Made by a program: the position numbers and the translations under genes. Of a DNA stretch of 48,043 nt, positions 23,106 through 30,594 are shown in pieces (the first letter of the stretch is position 1; each line of letters starts with the position of its first letter). Under the pieces are notes generated by a model. That model was not told the DNA's origin. It saw only the letters and a list, made by a program, of their open reading frames with translations, and did no database searches. This DNA is from Spirosoma endophyticum (GTDB taxonomy: Bacteria > Bacteroidota > Bacteroidia > Cytophagales > Spirosomataceae). The stretch covers positions 1-48,043 of the forward strand of contig NZ_FOLQ01000021.1 of assembly GCF_900112365.1 (NCBI RefSeq), given 5' to 3'.

Positions 23106-23660
23106 ATGCGATTTAGTTTTACCCTGTTGCTAGCTGTCAGTGCACAGGTAGCCTTTAGCCAAGTGATGCTGAAAACCAATCTATTGTACCCTACTTTGGT
23201 CAGGGGAGCCGCCGTCGCTTTGGAAGTAGCCACGCCTAAACATTCCTCAGTCAACCTGTACGCAGCTTTTGGCTCTAATGGTGATTTAGCTTTAGCTGAC
23301 ACATACACATTTCAGAACCTGATTGTTGAAAAACGATTTTACAAAAACTCAGCCAGCTTTTTTCGGGGTGCTTATTGGGCTCCCTATGCTAAATACATGC
23401 ATCGTCAGATTTACAAAGAAGGCCTTCACGGCTCTATTATTACAACCAGAGGGCGAGATTCGGATGGGCATTCCTTGGGACTAGGTACAGTCGTGGGTTT
23501 GCAAGTCCCCAATCGATTCATCAAGCGGACGTTCATCGACGCTTTCTTGGGTGGAGGTTATTTAGCATACTTGTATGAGACCGATGCTAAAAATCCAGGT
23601 CAAGGCCGGTTTGGTCATGTCGATTTGCGAGTGGGTTTATCACTTGGTTACCTGTTCTAA
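23106..23660 (+). CDS. DUF3575-like outer-membrane protein
   Basis: 184 aa from MRFSFTLLLAVSAQVAFSQ, a signal peptide. A start at 23082 would add eight residues before it and is less likely. The mature protein begins VMLKTNLLYPTLVRGAAVAL, the KTNLL motif of the DUF3575 family, followed by alternating strands with aromatic ends and a final SLGYLF typical of outer-membrane barrels. DUF3575 proteins are small barrels of unknown function, often near surface lipoproteins. Expression may depend on the LytTR gene upstream. Confidence 0.8.
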   Translation: MRFSFTLLLAVSAQVAFSQVMLKTNLLYPTLVRGAAVALEVATPKHSSVNLYAAFGSNGDLALADTYTFQNLIVEKRFYKNSASFFRGAYWAPYAKYMHRQIYKEGLHGSIITTRGRDSDGHSLGLGTVVGLQVPNRFIKRTFIDAFLGGGYLAYLYETDAKNPGQGRFGHVDLRVGLSLGYLF

Positions 23661-23790
23661 GAGTACTATTAGTTATCATAATTGCACTCATATAACTAAG
23701 TCAACTTTATATTTTTAGGCCATTTGTATAGAATTCCGGAAAATACCGTTTTTGTTTTCTAATTGTCTCTCGCTTCATCTTACTTGACTA

Positions 23791-24540
23791 ATGGTCATTT
23801 CTCAATTAGTAAAGGCAAGCCGACTAGCCATCTTGGTTATCTCAATCGGCTTACCACTTTTCGCCGCGCCAAGCTTAGCTCAGTCGATTGAAAATCGGTT
23901 GGTGCTTTTCGGGGATGCTTCCGAAGAATTACCTGCTGATCAAGCAACGCTTCAGGTCAGTTTAAGCTTTAGTGACGAGCGAGACATGAAGCTAGTTTAT
24001 GAAGAGCATCGAAAAGCCAGACAACAACTGACCGATCTGCTCAAGCAATTAAAAGTTCCGACCACCGCTATTCGTTTTTCTCAGCTACTAACCCGGCGAG
24101 GACGCGATAGCTACCGTGGTCAACCTGGCGAGCGAGCGACCAGTTACCAGCGAGTATTAATCAAATTTACAGATCTAGACCAACTGGGAGAAGTTCAACA
24201 GGCTTTAACAACGAGTAACTTTAGTGATTTAATCACTACGTTTTCGGTCGGTAATCAACGTCAAGTTGAACTTCGATTAATGGAAAAGGCGATCGAGCGT
24301 GCGCAAGAAAAGGCTAATCAAGCTGCCAAAGCTACCTCCCGCACGATTAAGCGGATCGTACGCATCAGCGACGTTGGCGAGAATGAAGGGTTTTACTCGT
24401 ACCGGGAAAATTTTCGCAATAACCTGCCTCAGAATCAGATCAGTTATGACAATAACGATGCCTTGCGGCAGATGGCCAACATCCCCCAGATATTTCGAAT
24501 TTCAGCCGTAGTTCGAGTTGATTTTGAATTAAACAATTGA
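23791..24540 (+). CDS. Exported SIMPL-domain (DUF541) protein
   Basis: 249 aa. The signal peptide runs to about residue 31 (LFAAPSLAQ). The SIMPL domain follows: LVLFGDASEELPADQATLQV, a long helix (EEHRKARQQLTDLLKQL), LSTSNF-like switch and AIERAQEKANQAAKATSRTI, the helix-rich signature. These periplasmic or envelope proteins are widespread and poorly defined. It is followed by a 294-base gap, so it is its own unit. Confidence 0.85.
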   Translation: MVISQLVKASRLAILVISIGLPLFAAPSLAQSIENRLVLFGDASEELPADQATLQVSLSFSDERDMKLVYEEHRKARQQLTDLLKQLKVPTTAIRFSQLLTRRGRDSYRGQPGERATSYQRVLIKFTDLDQLGEVQQALTTSNFSDLITTFSVGNQRQVELRLMEKAIERAQEKANQAAKATSRTIKRIVRISDVGENEGFYSYRENFRNNLPQNQISYDNNDALRQMANIPQIFRISAVVRVDFELNN

Positions 24541-24834
24541 GTACGGATGATATTAGTACTCTTTTATGAATGAGTAATATATGTATCATTATCCGATTTC
24601 TAATTTAATTCTCATAACATAAAATCAGTTATAAAACACATCCTCAAAAAATGCTATTGATTAATTCAAAGCTCGAACCGTGCTTTTGTATTTTCCTACG
24701 TTTATAAATCTACACTTACCCTACCAAGAATAATTACAGACAATATAATATATCGATTTATTTACAGATGTTCTATTAATTATTACATTAGATCGTTCTT
24801 ATTTTACAAACTCATCTTACTAAACTTTTCAACC
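24541..24834. other. AT-rich intergenic region
   Basis: 294 bases between the SIMPL gene and the lipoprotein gene. It is strongly AT-rich towards its right end, consistent with a promoter for the lipoprotein gene. No repeat, RNA or ORF stood out. Confidence 0.5.
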
Positions 24835-25305
24835 ATGAACAAACTTGCATTACTCATGCTTAGCCTTATCACTCTATCTCTAGGAGGCTGCAGGCAAAAC
24901 GATCAAGAGGCTACCCCTGATTTGGCTACTTCCTTAGTCGGGCAGTTTAAAGCTACCTATCTGATTGCCGATCCAACTACTCAGCAAAGCTCGTCAAGCG
25001 GGTCGCTCTCACTGGTTCAATTAGAGCGCAAGAACAACAACACGCTGGCTGTTAAGGTTAAAATCGATGATGGCGCTGTTCAGGTAAATGACCGCTTTGA
25101 CGCAGTGGTTACGCCAACAAATTTAGAGGGGGATGGCTTACTCATTCCTGATCTTCGCAGTCGATACAACCTCACCGCTTCTAATTTAAATGGAAAAGGA
25201 TCAGGGGTAAGTAGTCTAAACCTCTATCAGGATGGTAAGATCCGTGGCGGTCTTAGCTATGTGAATTCATTAGGCCAAATAATAAGCTTGGCCTTTGTTC
25301 TATAG
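24835..25305 (+). CDS. Lipoprotein of unknown function (full-length paralogue of the fragment at 1-150)
   Basis: 156 aa. MNKLALLMLSLITLSLGGC is a type II signal peptide with lipobox LGGC (Cys19). The mature part is strand-rich (SLVGQFKATYLIADPTTQQS, NNNTLAVKVKIDDGAVQVND) and fits a lipocalin-like or beta-sandwich fold. The last 150 bases and terminator are nearly identical to 1-226. The gene ends 75 bases before an IS3-type element, so that insertion lies just beyond its terminator. Confidence 0.8.
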   Translation: MNKLALLMLSLITLSLGGCRQNDQEATPDLATSLVGQFKATYLIADPTTQQSSSSGSLSLVQLERKNNNTLAVKVKIDDGAVQVNDRFDAVVTPTNLEGDGLLIPDLRSRYNLTASNLNGKGSGVSSLNLYQDGKIRGGLSYVNSLGQIISLAFVL

Positions 25306-25320
25306 CTTTAAATAAACCAT

Positions 25321-25372
25321 GAAAAGTACAAGTCGTGACCATTCTAAAGGATGGTCGCGACTTGTACTTTTT
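25321..25372 (+). terminator. Hairpin terminator (paralogue of 166-217)
   Basis: The same structure and nearly the same sequence as the hairpin at 166-217, with one change in the stem (GTGACC for GCGACC) that weakens one pair. It follows the stop by 15 bases and ends in a T tract. Confidence 0.85.
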
Positions 25373-25414
25373 CTATTCTCGTATGCTACTGATTGAGTTG
25401 GACAGATATTAAAA

Positions 25415-26680
25415 TCACCGAAATAAGCCTTCGTATTGCACATTTCCGTACCTCACTTTCTTATACGGATACCAGCGAAGTTTCGGTTTTCGCTTACGTT
25501 GATGCATCTGATGAGGGCCGGGCCGCCGGTGCGGTTAAATAGTTCAATGACGCATGCGGACGGACTGTGTTATAGGCATTGATGGCCCGTTCTACGGCTT
25601 CTTCTGCTGATGAAAAAGAAGAAAACCCACGAGCCAGTTTACAATCGTCCGCTCCGGCGGCCCGGTTTTAATGAACGAAGAACCCGCTCTGCCATCGCAT
25701 TCTCATTTGGATCACCGGACTCAGTCATACTACTAGTGGCGTTGGCTTGCCGTAAACGCTGAACATAGGTCCACGAGCAATATTGCACACCTCGATCTGA
25801 CCGGGTCGCCGGAGCGATGATGGATCAAAGGCTGGCTAATGTCTTTACGAGCTGACAAAGCCATCTTCAAGGCATTCAGCGCCCCTTGAGCATGCATAGT
25901 CTTCTGAAGTGACCAGCCTACTATTTTGCGAGAGAAAGCGTCCATAATTACATATAGGTAGGCAAAATTGGCTCCTACAGGAATGTACGTCAAATCGCTG
26001 ACCGCACCGGCGGCCCGGCCACAATTCATTGATTCTAGTTGGTTTCAAATCTTTTGCCTTGTTGGGATACTTATAATGCGGATGGTTCGAGTCCGTCGTT
26101 GCCACCTTACTAGCCTTCTTTTTAGCCAACATGCCGTGCTCCTTCAAAAGCAGATGCAACCGATCTCGGCCCAGCTTTATTCGGTGCCTCAGCAAGAAAA
26201 TCTTTAGTTCACTGTGCAACTTGTGGGTGCCCATACCCGGCACTTCACGACGTATTCGTCTGACCTCCTGCAAGATAGCATCAGTTTGAAAACTCGTTCT
26301 CTCTTGTCGCCGGGTAGCCGCGTACCAGGCTTGACGCACTCTGCCCGCACGGGCGGCCCCGAAACAGCTTACAAATCAACTCCATGCCCACTAAGGGATA
26401 GCGACGAGTTAATTTTTCGGCCGCCTGGCCGCACCGGCGGACCGGCCAGGCTTTTTTATGATAGGGATATTAAACCGCGCGGGCGGCCCCGTGTTCTTCC
26501 GCAATTTGAATAACGGTCTGATAAGCTTCCGTTTGCAGACGTAAAAACTGGTTCTCCTTTTCCATTTCGGCCAGTTTCTTCTCTAACATTTTGACATAAT
26601 CAGCATCTCGTTTCATGGCTTTACGACCGCTGGTACTGTCGTGAAAAGCAAGTTTTGCGTTAGGATTTTTTCAATATCTT
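25415..26680 (-). pseudogene. IS3 transposase: orfA C-terminal part and orfB, broken by GC-rich 16-bp insertions
   Basis: After removing the seven 16-bp inserts (see repeat entry), the minus strand reads continuously: MKRDADYVKMLEKKLAEMEK then EEQFNIPIIKK (end of orfA, with an A6G run where IS3 frameshifting occurs), RRYPLVGMELICKLFGRVRQ, NELWVSDLTYIPVGANFAYL (first catalytic Asp), IHHSDRGVQYCS (second Asp), SMTESGDPNENAMAERV (Glu), and YNTVRPHASLNYLTPHQMH, ending TGA at 25415-25417. All the DDE landmarks are present, so only the inserts disable it. The N-terminal half of orfA is beyond IS110 and Tn3 at 34573-34773. Confidence 0.88.
25518..26491. repeat. Seven GC-rich 16-bp insertions in the IS3 transposase
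   Basis: Positions 25518-25533, 25650-25665, 25801-25816, 26003-26018, 26346-26361, 26430-26445 and 26476-26491. In one orientation they read CGCACCGGCGGCCCGG, CGCTCCGGCGGCCCGG, CGCTCCGGCGACCCGG, CGCACGGGCGGCCCCG, CGCGCGGGCGGCCCCG and CGCACCGGCGGACCGG. Each is four bases plus a 4-bp stem around a 4-base loop (CGGC, CGAC, CGGA). Stem pairs change together (CCGG/CCGG against CGGG/CCCG). Six removals restore conserved codons exactly. At 26430 an extra 8-9 GC-rich bases make the edge unclear. Confidence 0.85.
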
Positions 26681-26684
26681 TGAA

Positions 26685-27779
26685 TTACCCAAAGGACAAT
26701 CCCACTACAGTAGATTGATCCTGCGTAGTCCCGCTAGTCGGGACTATTTTTTTGCCTATCCTTGATTGACTCATGAAGTATGAAGGATTGTAATCCACTT
26801 CATGACGCCATACAGCATATGCTAGTAGTAGTAGCTTCTTTTGAACCGCTACATAAGCTTTCATTTTATAATTGGTTCGTTGATATACCCGTTCGAACAA
26901 GGCCTGACAGGTTGGCTCCCCGAAGCGAACAGCGTTGAAAGCAGGTAAGTGAAGGATACGCCGGATACGGCTATTTCCCTTCTTAGAGATACGCGTTTTG
27001 CCTGAACGATTGCCCGATTGATTTTCTATTACATCATAGCCTGCGTAACTTACTAACTGACGCTGGTTAGTAAACCCTTCAAAACCATTGGTCTCGGCGA
27101 TCAATACCGCTACTGATAGTAAAGCTAGTCCCTTAATAGCGATGAGCCGCTTTACTTGTAAATGAAGAACTTCATCGTCCTTAATTAATTGTTGGATTGC
27201 TCGTTCCAAGGCTTCGAGTTGTTGGTCATAAACGGCTAGCAGCTTCGTATTCTGCTTAACTAGAAAGTCATCCCCTAAGGCACTGTAATCCAAGGCATGC
27301 TGCTGATTACGACATTGAGTCTTCAACTCCTGAAAACGTTGGTGTTGACGTGTGAGCATACGTAAACTGTAAATGTTCTTGGACAAGGGCTTCCACAAAG
27401 TAAGTTGCTGCTCCAGGCCCATTCGGGCCAGGCCTTGGGCATCAATCTTGTCATTTTTCGACTTGTAGCCTAAGCTCTTTAGATAGTGTTTTGCCTTATT
27501 GGGAAGCAAAATACTTACTGCTTGGTCATGCTGATAAAGAAACCAAGCAACGGCCTCATGGTAAACCCCCGTCGATTCCATCACATAGCGTAGCGGTAAA
27601 TCATCAAGTTTGCGATGGCGAGTTACCCATTGTACCAACTGGCCAAAAGTAGTTACCTTGTTAGCCACTTTTGTAGAACCCTTAACGACCACTCGACCAT
27701 CAGCATCTATTACCGAAAGGCATACCTGTAATGAATCCTTGCTGATGTCCAGACCAACACAATAGCGTAGCAGTTGCAT
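26685..27779 (-). CDS. IS110-family transposase
   Basis: 364 aa from ATG 27777-27779 (MQLLRYCVGLDISKDSLQVC). An upstream extension in the same frame to 27920 does not look like protein. The DEDD RuvC-like N-terminal domain shows D10 in GLDISKDS, VMESTGVYHEAVAWFLYQ (Glu), and NDKIDAQGLARMGL (final Asp). The C-terminal Transposase_20 domain has LIAIKGLALLSVAVLIAETN, SYAGYDVIENQSGNRSGKTR and GNSRIRRILHLPAFNAV. It appears intact and lacks the GC-rich insertions. It interrupts orfA of the surrounding IS3 element. Members act with a bridge RNA from their non-coding end. Confidence 0.9.
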   Translation of the reverse strand: MQLLRYCVGLDISKDSLQVCLSVIDADGRVVVKGSTKVANKVTTFGQLVQWVTRHRKLDDLPLRYVMESTGVYHEAVAWFLYQHDQAVSILLPNKAKHYLKSLGYKSKNDKIDAQGLARMGLEQQLTLWKPLSKNIYSLRMLTRQHQRFQELKTQCRNQQHALDYSALGDDFLVKQNTKLLAVYDQQLEALERAIQQLIKDDEVLHLQVKRLIAIKGLALLSVAVLIAETNGFEGFTNQRQLVSYAGYDVIENQSGNRSGKTRISKKGNSRIRRILHLPAFNAVRFGEPTCQALFERVYQRTNYKMKAYVAVQKKLLLLAYAVWRHEVDYNPSYFMSQSRIGKKIVPTSGTTQDQSTVVGLSFG

Positions 27780-28054
27780 AGAAAAGGGGATAAAAGGGTG
27801 AATAAGTTGGTTGACCGACCGCCCTTTCCCGCCTTTGCACATGGATGCCAGATCATGGCCAATGGCCACGTCTATGGGTACTGTTGGAGCTACAGGGAAA
27901 AGACAAGCTAGCCAGAGCAACCAGCGGGACAGTATCGTTTACACGTACTAACGGCGGAACTCAGGGTGCTGGCTAGCTTTGTCAGACCTTACCCAAAAAT
28001 TGCACTTTTTTGGATGAAATCAACTGAAAACAAAGATATGAACGGCGGACCGTG
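27780..28054 (-). ncRNA. Non-coding 5' region of the IS110 element, candidate bridge-RNA locus
   Basis: In IS110-family elements the bridge RNA is made from the non-coding end before the transposase gene, which is here. An 11-bp stem is visible: AAGCTAGCCAG (27905-27915) with CTGGCTAGCTT (27969-27979), 53 bases apart. The nonamer AACGGCGGA occurs at 27950-27958 and 28041-28049 and may mark a boundary, but I could not fix the element end or a guide loop. Confidence 0.35.
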
Positions 28055-28104
28055 ATGTTTGGGTAGTTTTGCAGAATCGTACATAATTCGTCATTTGGGG
28101 TGCA

Positions 28105-28118
28105 TTTGCAGAATCGTA
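28105..28118 (+). repeat. Tn3-end-like word TTTGCAGAATCGTA, first internal copy
   Basis: Identical to part of the transposon's left end (28068-28081 region) and in the same orientation, 44 bases from the terminus. A second internal copy is at 29121-29134. Both are followed by a 30-32-base GC-rich block and then ATAWATCCTCA. They may be remnants of earlier transposon ends around a passenger module of about 1 kb. Confidence 0.6.
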
Positions 28119-28150
28119 CGGCAGCGGCCGACCGTCGCCCGGCGGCCCGG
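28119..28150. repeat. Tandem pair of GC-rich 16-bp insertions
   Basis: 28119-28134 CGGCAGCGGCCGACCG and 28135-28150 TCGCCCGGCGGCCCGG. Both fit the same plan as those in the IS3 gene (the first on the opposite strand: CGGC, loop CGCT, GCCG). They sit right after the word TTTGCAGAATCGTA. A related but eroded 30-base block lies at 29135-29164 after the second copy of that word. Confidence 0.65.
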
Positions 28151-28230
28151 ATATATCCTCACCGGCTACTCCCGATAGGTATGATAGTAGCTTCTGTGCG
28201 AATGGTTACGTCAATACAGGTCTCAACGAG

Positions 28231-28645
28231 TTAGTCCTCATCACTGGGTCGCTTCAAGTTTAGCTTATCGGACCGATGGTATAAATCGACGTGTTTCGCC
28301 TGGATTGATTGAATGCTCCAAATTTGGTCATAGGGTAGCAGAATCTGGCTGCTCTGGCTAAGATCATGACGATTCAGCCGCACATCGCAAACCAGTCCCT
28401 GGTTAGTCAGCACGGCATGGAATGTTGTGTCGGCATTGAGCCGAACGCGGCCCGGCCAGATTTAAGCAATGTACCGCACGGGCGGCCCCGCACCGTTCGC
28501 CAAACCGCTCAGGGGTTTGGTGATCATAGTAGTTAGCGGAGACAACGTAGTGGTTATCAGGATTAACTAAACCGTCTATCACTTCTCTAAGTGCCGATAC
28601 TAAATCGGGTTCTATCGCATCGGTGGACCGTGGTTCAGTCGTCAT
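28231..28645 (-). pseudogene. Tn3 passenger gene broken by a 16-bp insertion and a stop
   Basis: From ATG 28643-28645 (MTTEPRSTDAIEPDLVSALR) the frame runs to ERFGER, then enters the 16-bp insert at 28475-28490 (CGCACGGGCGGCCCCG). Removing exactly those bases joins it in frame with the downstream half: WYIA-stop-IWPGRVRLNADTTFHAV to LKRPSDED. One TAA then remains, in the context TTAAATCTGG. A protein of about 132 aa is implied, family unknown. The same TTAAATCTGG surrounds the stop in the cold-shock pseudogene at 2919. Confidence 0.6.
28475..28490 (+). repeat. GC-rich 16-bp insertion in a Tn3 passenger gene
   Basis: CGCACGGGCGGCCCCG, identical to the copy at 26346-26361 in IS3. It splits a reading frame that is restored when it is removed. 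A 14-base relative, CGAACGCGGCCCGG, lies at 28442-28455, but that one keeps the frame and may be ordinary coding sequence. Confidence 0.75.
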
Positions 28646-28751
28646 TTTCGAATCGTTTTTCAAAGGTTACGTGTGTGGTAGGCAATTTCCCGGATTCCTG
28701 CTTTTCTTTGGACAAGCTGGCCAGTACTTCACAATTCTGACGGTTCGGCAT
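28635..28751 (-). CDS. Possible 38-aa protein coupled to the next passenger gene
   Basis: ATG at 28749-28751 gives MPNRQNCEVLASLSKEKQES and ends TTHVTFEKRFENDD at TGA 28635-28637, overlapping the next start (28645) by 11 bases. The sequence is polar and helix-prone. Overlap and strand support translation, but it is short and unknown. The bases between it and the terminator at 28814 show nothing. Confidence 0.4.
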   Translation of the reverse strand: MPNRQNCEVLASLSKEKQESGKLPTTHVTFEKRFENDD

Positions 28752-28813
28752 AGGTCGGCACACCGACTGTGTAGTATTCAATGGGATATCGCATTATTAA
28801 CTATAACTAGCTT

Positions 28814-28857
28814 GGAGCCAACCAAACGACCAGGTTTTCACCCGTTTGGTTGGCTCC
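28814..28857 (-). terminator. Perfect 15-bp hairpin in the Tn3 passenger region
   Basis: GGAGCCAACCAAACG (28814-28828) and its complement (28843-28857) with a 14-base loop. It follows the stop of the small minus-strand gene at 28870 by 12 bases, so it likely ends that transcript. Confidence 0.75.
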
Positions 28858-28869
28858 TTTCGTTGGATT

Positions 28870-29079
28870 TTAGTCTACAGCTACTGGGTGATAAGTACCA
28901 ATTATTTCTCCTGTTTGAATCCAGGTCAGGTTCGCCAGCCTTTCTGTCCACTCAATTAACTGTAGTCGATGAACAGACTGCATTTCGGGATCACCATGTT
29001 TTTCCATATCAGTGTGAATCTCGATTTCCTGTTTTGCCTGTTGAATTGATGCTTCCAGTCTTGATTGTATATTGCTCAT
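28870..29079 (-). CDS. Small Tn3 passenger protein of unknown function
   Basis: 69 aa: MSNIQSRLEASIQQAKQEIE, a charged helical N-terminal half that could form a coiled coil, then SVHRLQLIEWTERLANLTWI and a short tail ending YHPVAVD. Soluble. A good terminator follows. It lies between the two internal copies of the Tn3-end word, so it may have come with that module. Family not recognised. Confidence 0.55.
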   Translation of the reverse strand: MSNIQSRLEASIQQAKQEIEIHTDMEKHGDPEMQSVHRLQLIEWTERLANLTWIQTGEIIGTYHPVAVD

Positions 29080-29134
29080 ACTTAATGTTTTTAGGGTAAA
29101 ATTAGGTAATAAAGGGCCTCTTTGCAGAATCGTA

Positions 29135-29164
29135 CTGCCCGGCGGCCACCGTGGCGCGACCCGG
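29135..29164. repeat. Eroded GC-rich block next to tnpR
   Basis: A 30-base block following the second TTTGCAGAATCGTA (29121-29134). It aligns with the 32-base tandem pair at 28119-28150 (shared CGGCGGCC, ACCGT, ACCCGG), followed by the same ATAAATCCTCA. No clean 4-bp stems remain, so it is a decayed or divergent pair. Confidence 0.45.
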
Positions 29165-29172
29165 ATAAATCC

Positions 29173-29748
29173 TCATCTTGTAATTGATGATCGTTCAATC
29201 TGCTTACGATACCGTTTGACACTCGACATGCTAATCCCCGTCAGGCTTACTGTTTCCGCAACGGATAAGCCTCGCTCAACGGCCTTTTTCACTTTAGCGA
29301 ATTTCTCCATATTGAGTCCTTTTGGTCGGCCAATATGTTTGCCCTTAGCAGCAGCCAGTAACTGGCCAGCACGTGTTTTCTCCAAAAGACTCTCTCGATC
29401 GTATTCAGCTAGAGCGGAAAATATTTGGAGGACAAGCTTACCCGCCGGTGTTGCGCTATCCACACCCAGATCCAGGGCTCGGAATTGAACCTCTTGTTTT
29501 GTAAAATGGCCAAGGAGTGAAATCAGATGATCCCGACTCCTACCCAGACGGAAGAAGCGGGCGACGACAACCGTGTCACCGGGACGAAGTTGAGATAGTA
29601 GCTCGTCTAAGGCAGGTCGTTTGGTGCTTATACCGGTGATTCTATCCTGGAAGATCTGATCACATCCTATTTTCTGAAGGGCCTCAAGCTGGGTATCCAA
29701 ATTCTGATCCGCTGATGAAACGCGGGCATAGCCAAATAGTTTATTCAT
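29173..29748 (-). CDS. tnpR: Tn3 resolvase (TnpR, serine recombinase)
   Basis: 191 aa. The catalytic domain has YARVSSADQNLDTQLEAL with Ser11, ISTKRPALDELLSQLRPGDT and VVARFFRLGRSRDHLISLL (arginines), then the long E-helix SALAEYDRESLLEKTRAGQ. The HTH at the end (AETVSLTGISMSSVKRYRKQ) binds res. It resolves the cointegrates made by TnpA. Unusually it is on the opposite strand from tnpA and about 1.7 kb from it, with three passenger genes between. Confidence 0.93.
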   Translation of the reverse strand: MNKLFGYARVSSADQNLDTQLEALQKIGCDQIFQDRITGISTKRPALDELLSQLRPGDTVVVARFFRLGRSRDHLISLLGHFTKQEVQFRALDLGVDSATPAGKLVLQIFSALAEYDRESLLEKTRAGQLLAAAKGKHIGRPKGLNMEKFAKVKKAVERGLSVAETVSLTGISMSSVKRYRKQIERSSITR

Positions 29749-29851
29749 CGTTCGATTAGAATAGACGGGTAACCTTGTTCATCAAAGACACGCTGGATAA
29801 GAGAGCCCCTGCTCGATTTTGCTCAGGGTGTCATAAGGCATTGATTGAGGG

Positions 29852-30259
29852 CTATAGTAAGGAGGAATTTGACGGATTATTTCGGCCGAGTCTAGACTTG
29901 GTAACAGTCTGAGATTGCACGAACTCCTTACCGGTTAATTCGTTAAGCTCATAAATAAATAAAACGGGCCCAATTTCATCTTCAAAATATTCGGTGTCCA
30001 ACCGTAGCCACACACGCCAATCAGGCACTTGAAGATGAGAAATCGCACCCACGGATACATGTTCGGCAGGCCTGCGCTGGTGCAAATCAGCATATTTCTT
30101 AACCAGTTGTGGTATTTGGTTAATCAGGTCGGCTTGTACCTTGGCTTGTACCTCGATTGGCAACCGACCAAATGTAAGCCGGGCTTCAGCAGCCCATTCT
30201 GTGTCAAAGGATGGCATCATAGCTAAACAATAGTAGGGTAAATTATGGTATCGACTCAC
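29852..30259 (-). CDS. Tn3 passenger protein, unknown (weak RelE-like resemblance)
   Basis: 135 aa. A start at one of the methionines around residue 14 (MMPSFDTEWAAEARLTFGRL) may be the real one. The order helix-helix-strands (LPIEVQAKVQADLINQIPQL, DWRVWLRLDTEYFEDEIGP, VLFIYELNELTGKEF) faintly recalls RelE/ParE-type toxins, with a strand pair after two helices, but no catalytic residues can be assigned. It is the last of three same-strand passenger genes that start at 31134. The C-terminal tail is polar. Confidence 0.5.
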   Translation of the reverse strand: MSRYHNLPYYCLAMMPSFDTEWAAEARLTFGRLPIEVQAKVQADLINQIPQLVKKYADLHQRRPAEHVSVGAISHLQVPDWRVWLRLDTEYFEDEIGPVLFIYELNELTGKEFVQSQTVTKSRLGRNNPSNSSLL

Positions 30260-30283
30260 CGAGATTTTTGAGACCTTACTTGG

Positions 30284-30553
30284 CTACGCAAAGGCTTCTT
30301 CCTGAAGATAGCTTAGTACATTCTCTAACGTCGACGTATAGAGTAATTCCCATTCATAGAACATTCGACCTTGATCGCCCTGATCATAAATGAGGCCATC
30401 TAGTGTGACACCGTTGACTAAAAAGCCTTCGATCGTAATCCAGTTATCTAACAAATAGGCTTCATCCATAACCATCCCAAACTGGTCTAAAACGTGATTC
30501 GTGAATGCGGTTTGGATCTGCTGGACTAAACGGAGATGACTTAGTGTATTCAT
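30284..30553 (-). CDS. Tn3 passenger protein of unknown function
   Basis: 89 aa, acidic: MNTLSHLRLVQQIQTAFTNH, then VMDEAYLLDNWITIEGFLVN and a helix at the C terminus (STLENVLSYLQEEAFA). No signal peptide. It lies 24 bases from the next gene on the same strand and 41 from the one before, so the three passenger genes probably form an operon. The acidic charge and size would fit an antitoxin for one of its neighbours, but that is only a guess. Confidence 0.5.
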   Translation of the reverse strand: MNTLSHLRLVQQIQTAFTNHVLDQFGMVMDEAYLLDNWITIEGFLVNGVTLDGLIYDQGDQGRMFYEWELLYTSTLENVLSYLQEEAFA

Positions 30554-30594
30554 AAATAAAGAATTTATAAAGTTAAAGACAAGGAATACAGGGC

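Noticed and set aside
26214..26513. Plus-strand frame across the IS3 transposase
   Set aside because: Antisense to conserved transposase motifs, kept open only by the GC-rich inserts.
28442..28455. CGAACGCGGCCCGG as another GC-rich insertion
   Set aside because: It is 14 bases long and the reading frame continues through it sensibly (PGRVRLNAD), so it is probably normal coding sequence.
28623..29099. Plus-strand 158-aa reading frame in the Tn3 passenger region
   Set aside because: It overlaps two better minus-strand genes and a terminator hairpin, and its translation is rich in Phe/Leu/Cys in no sensible order.
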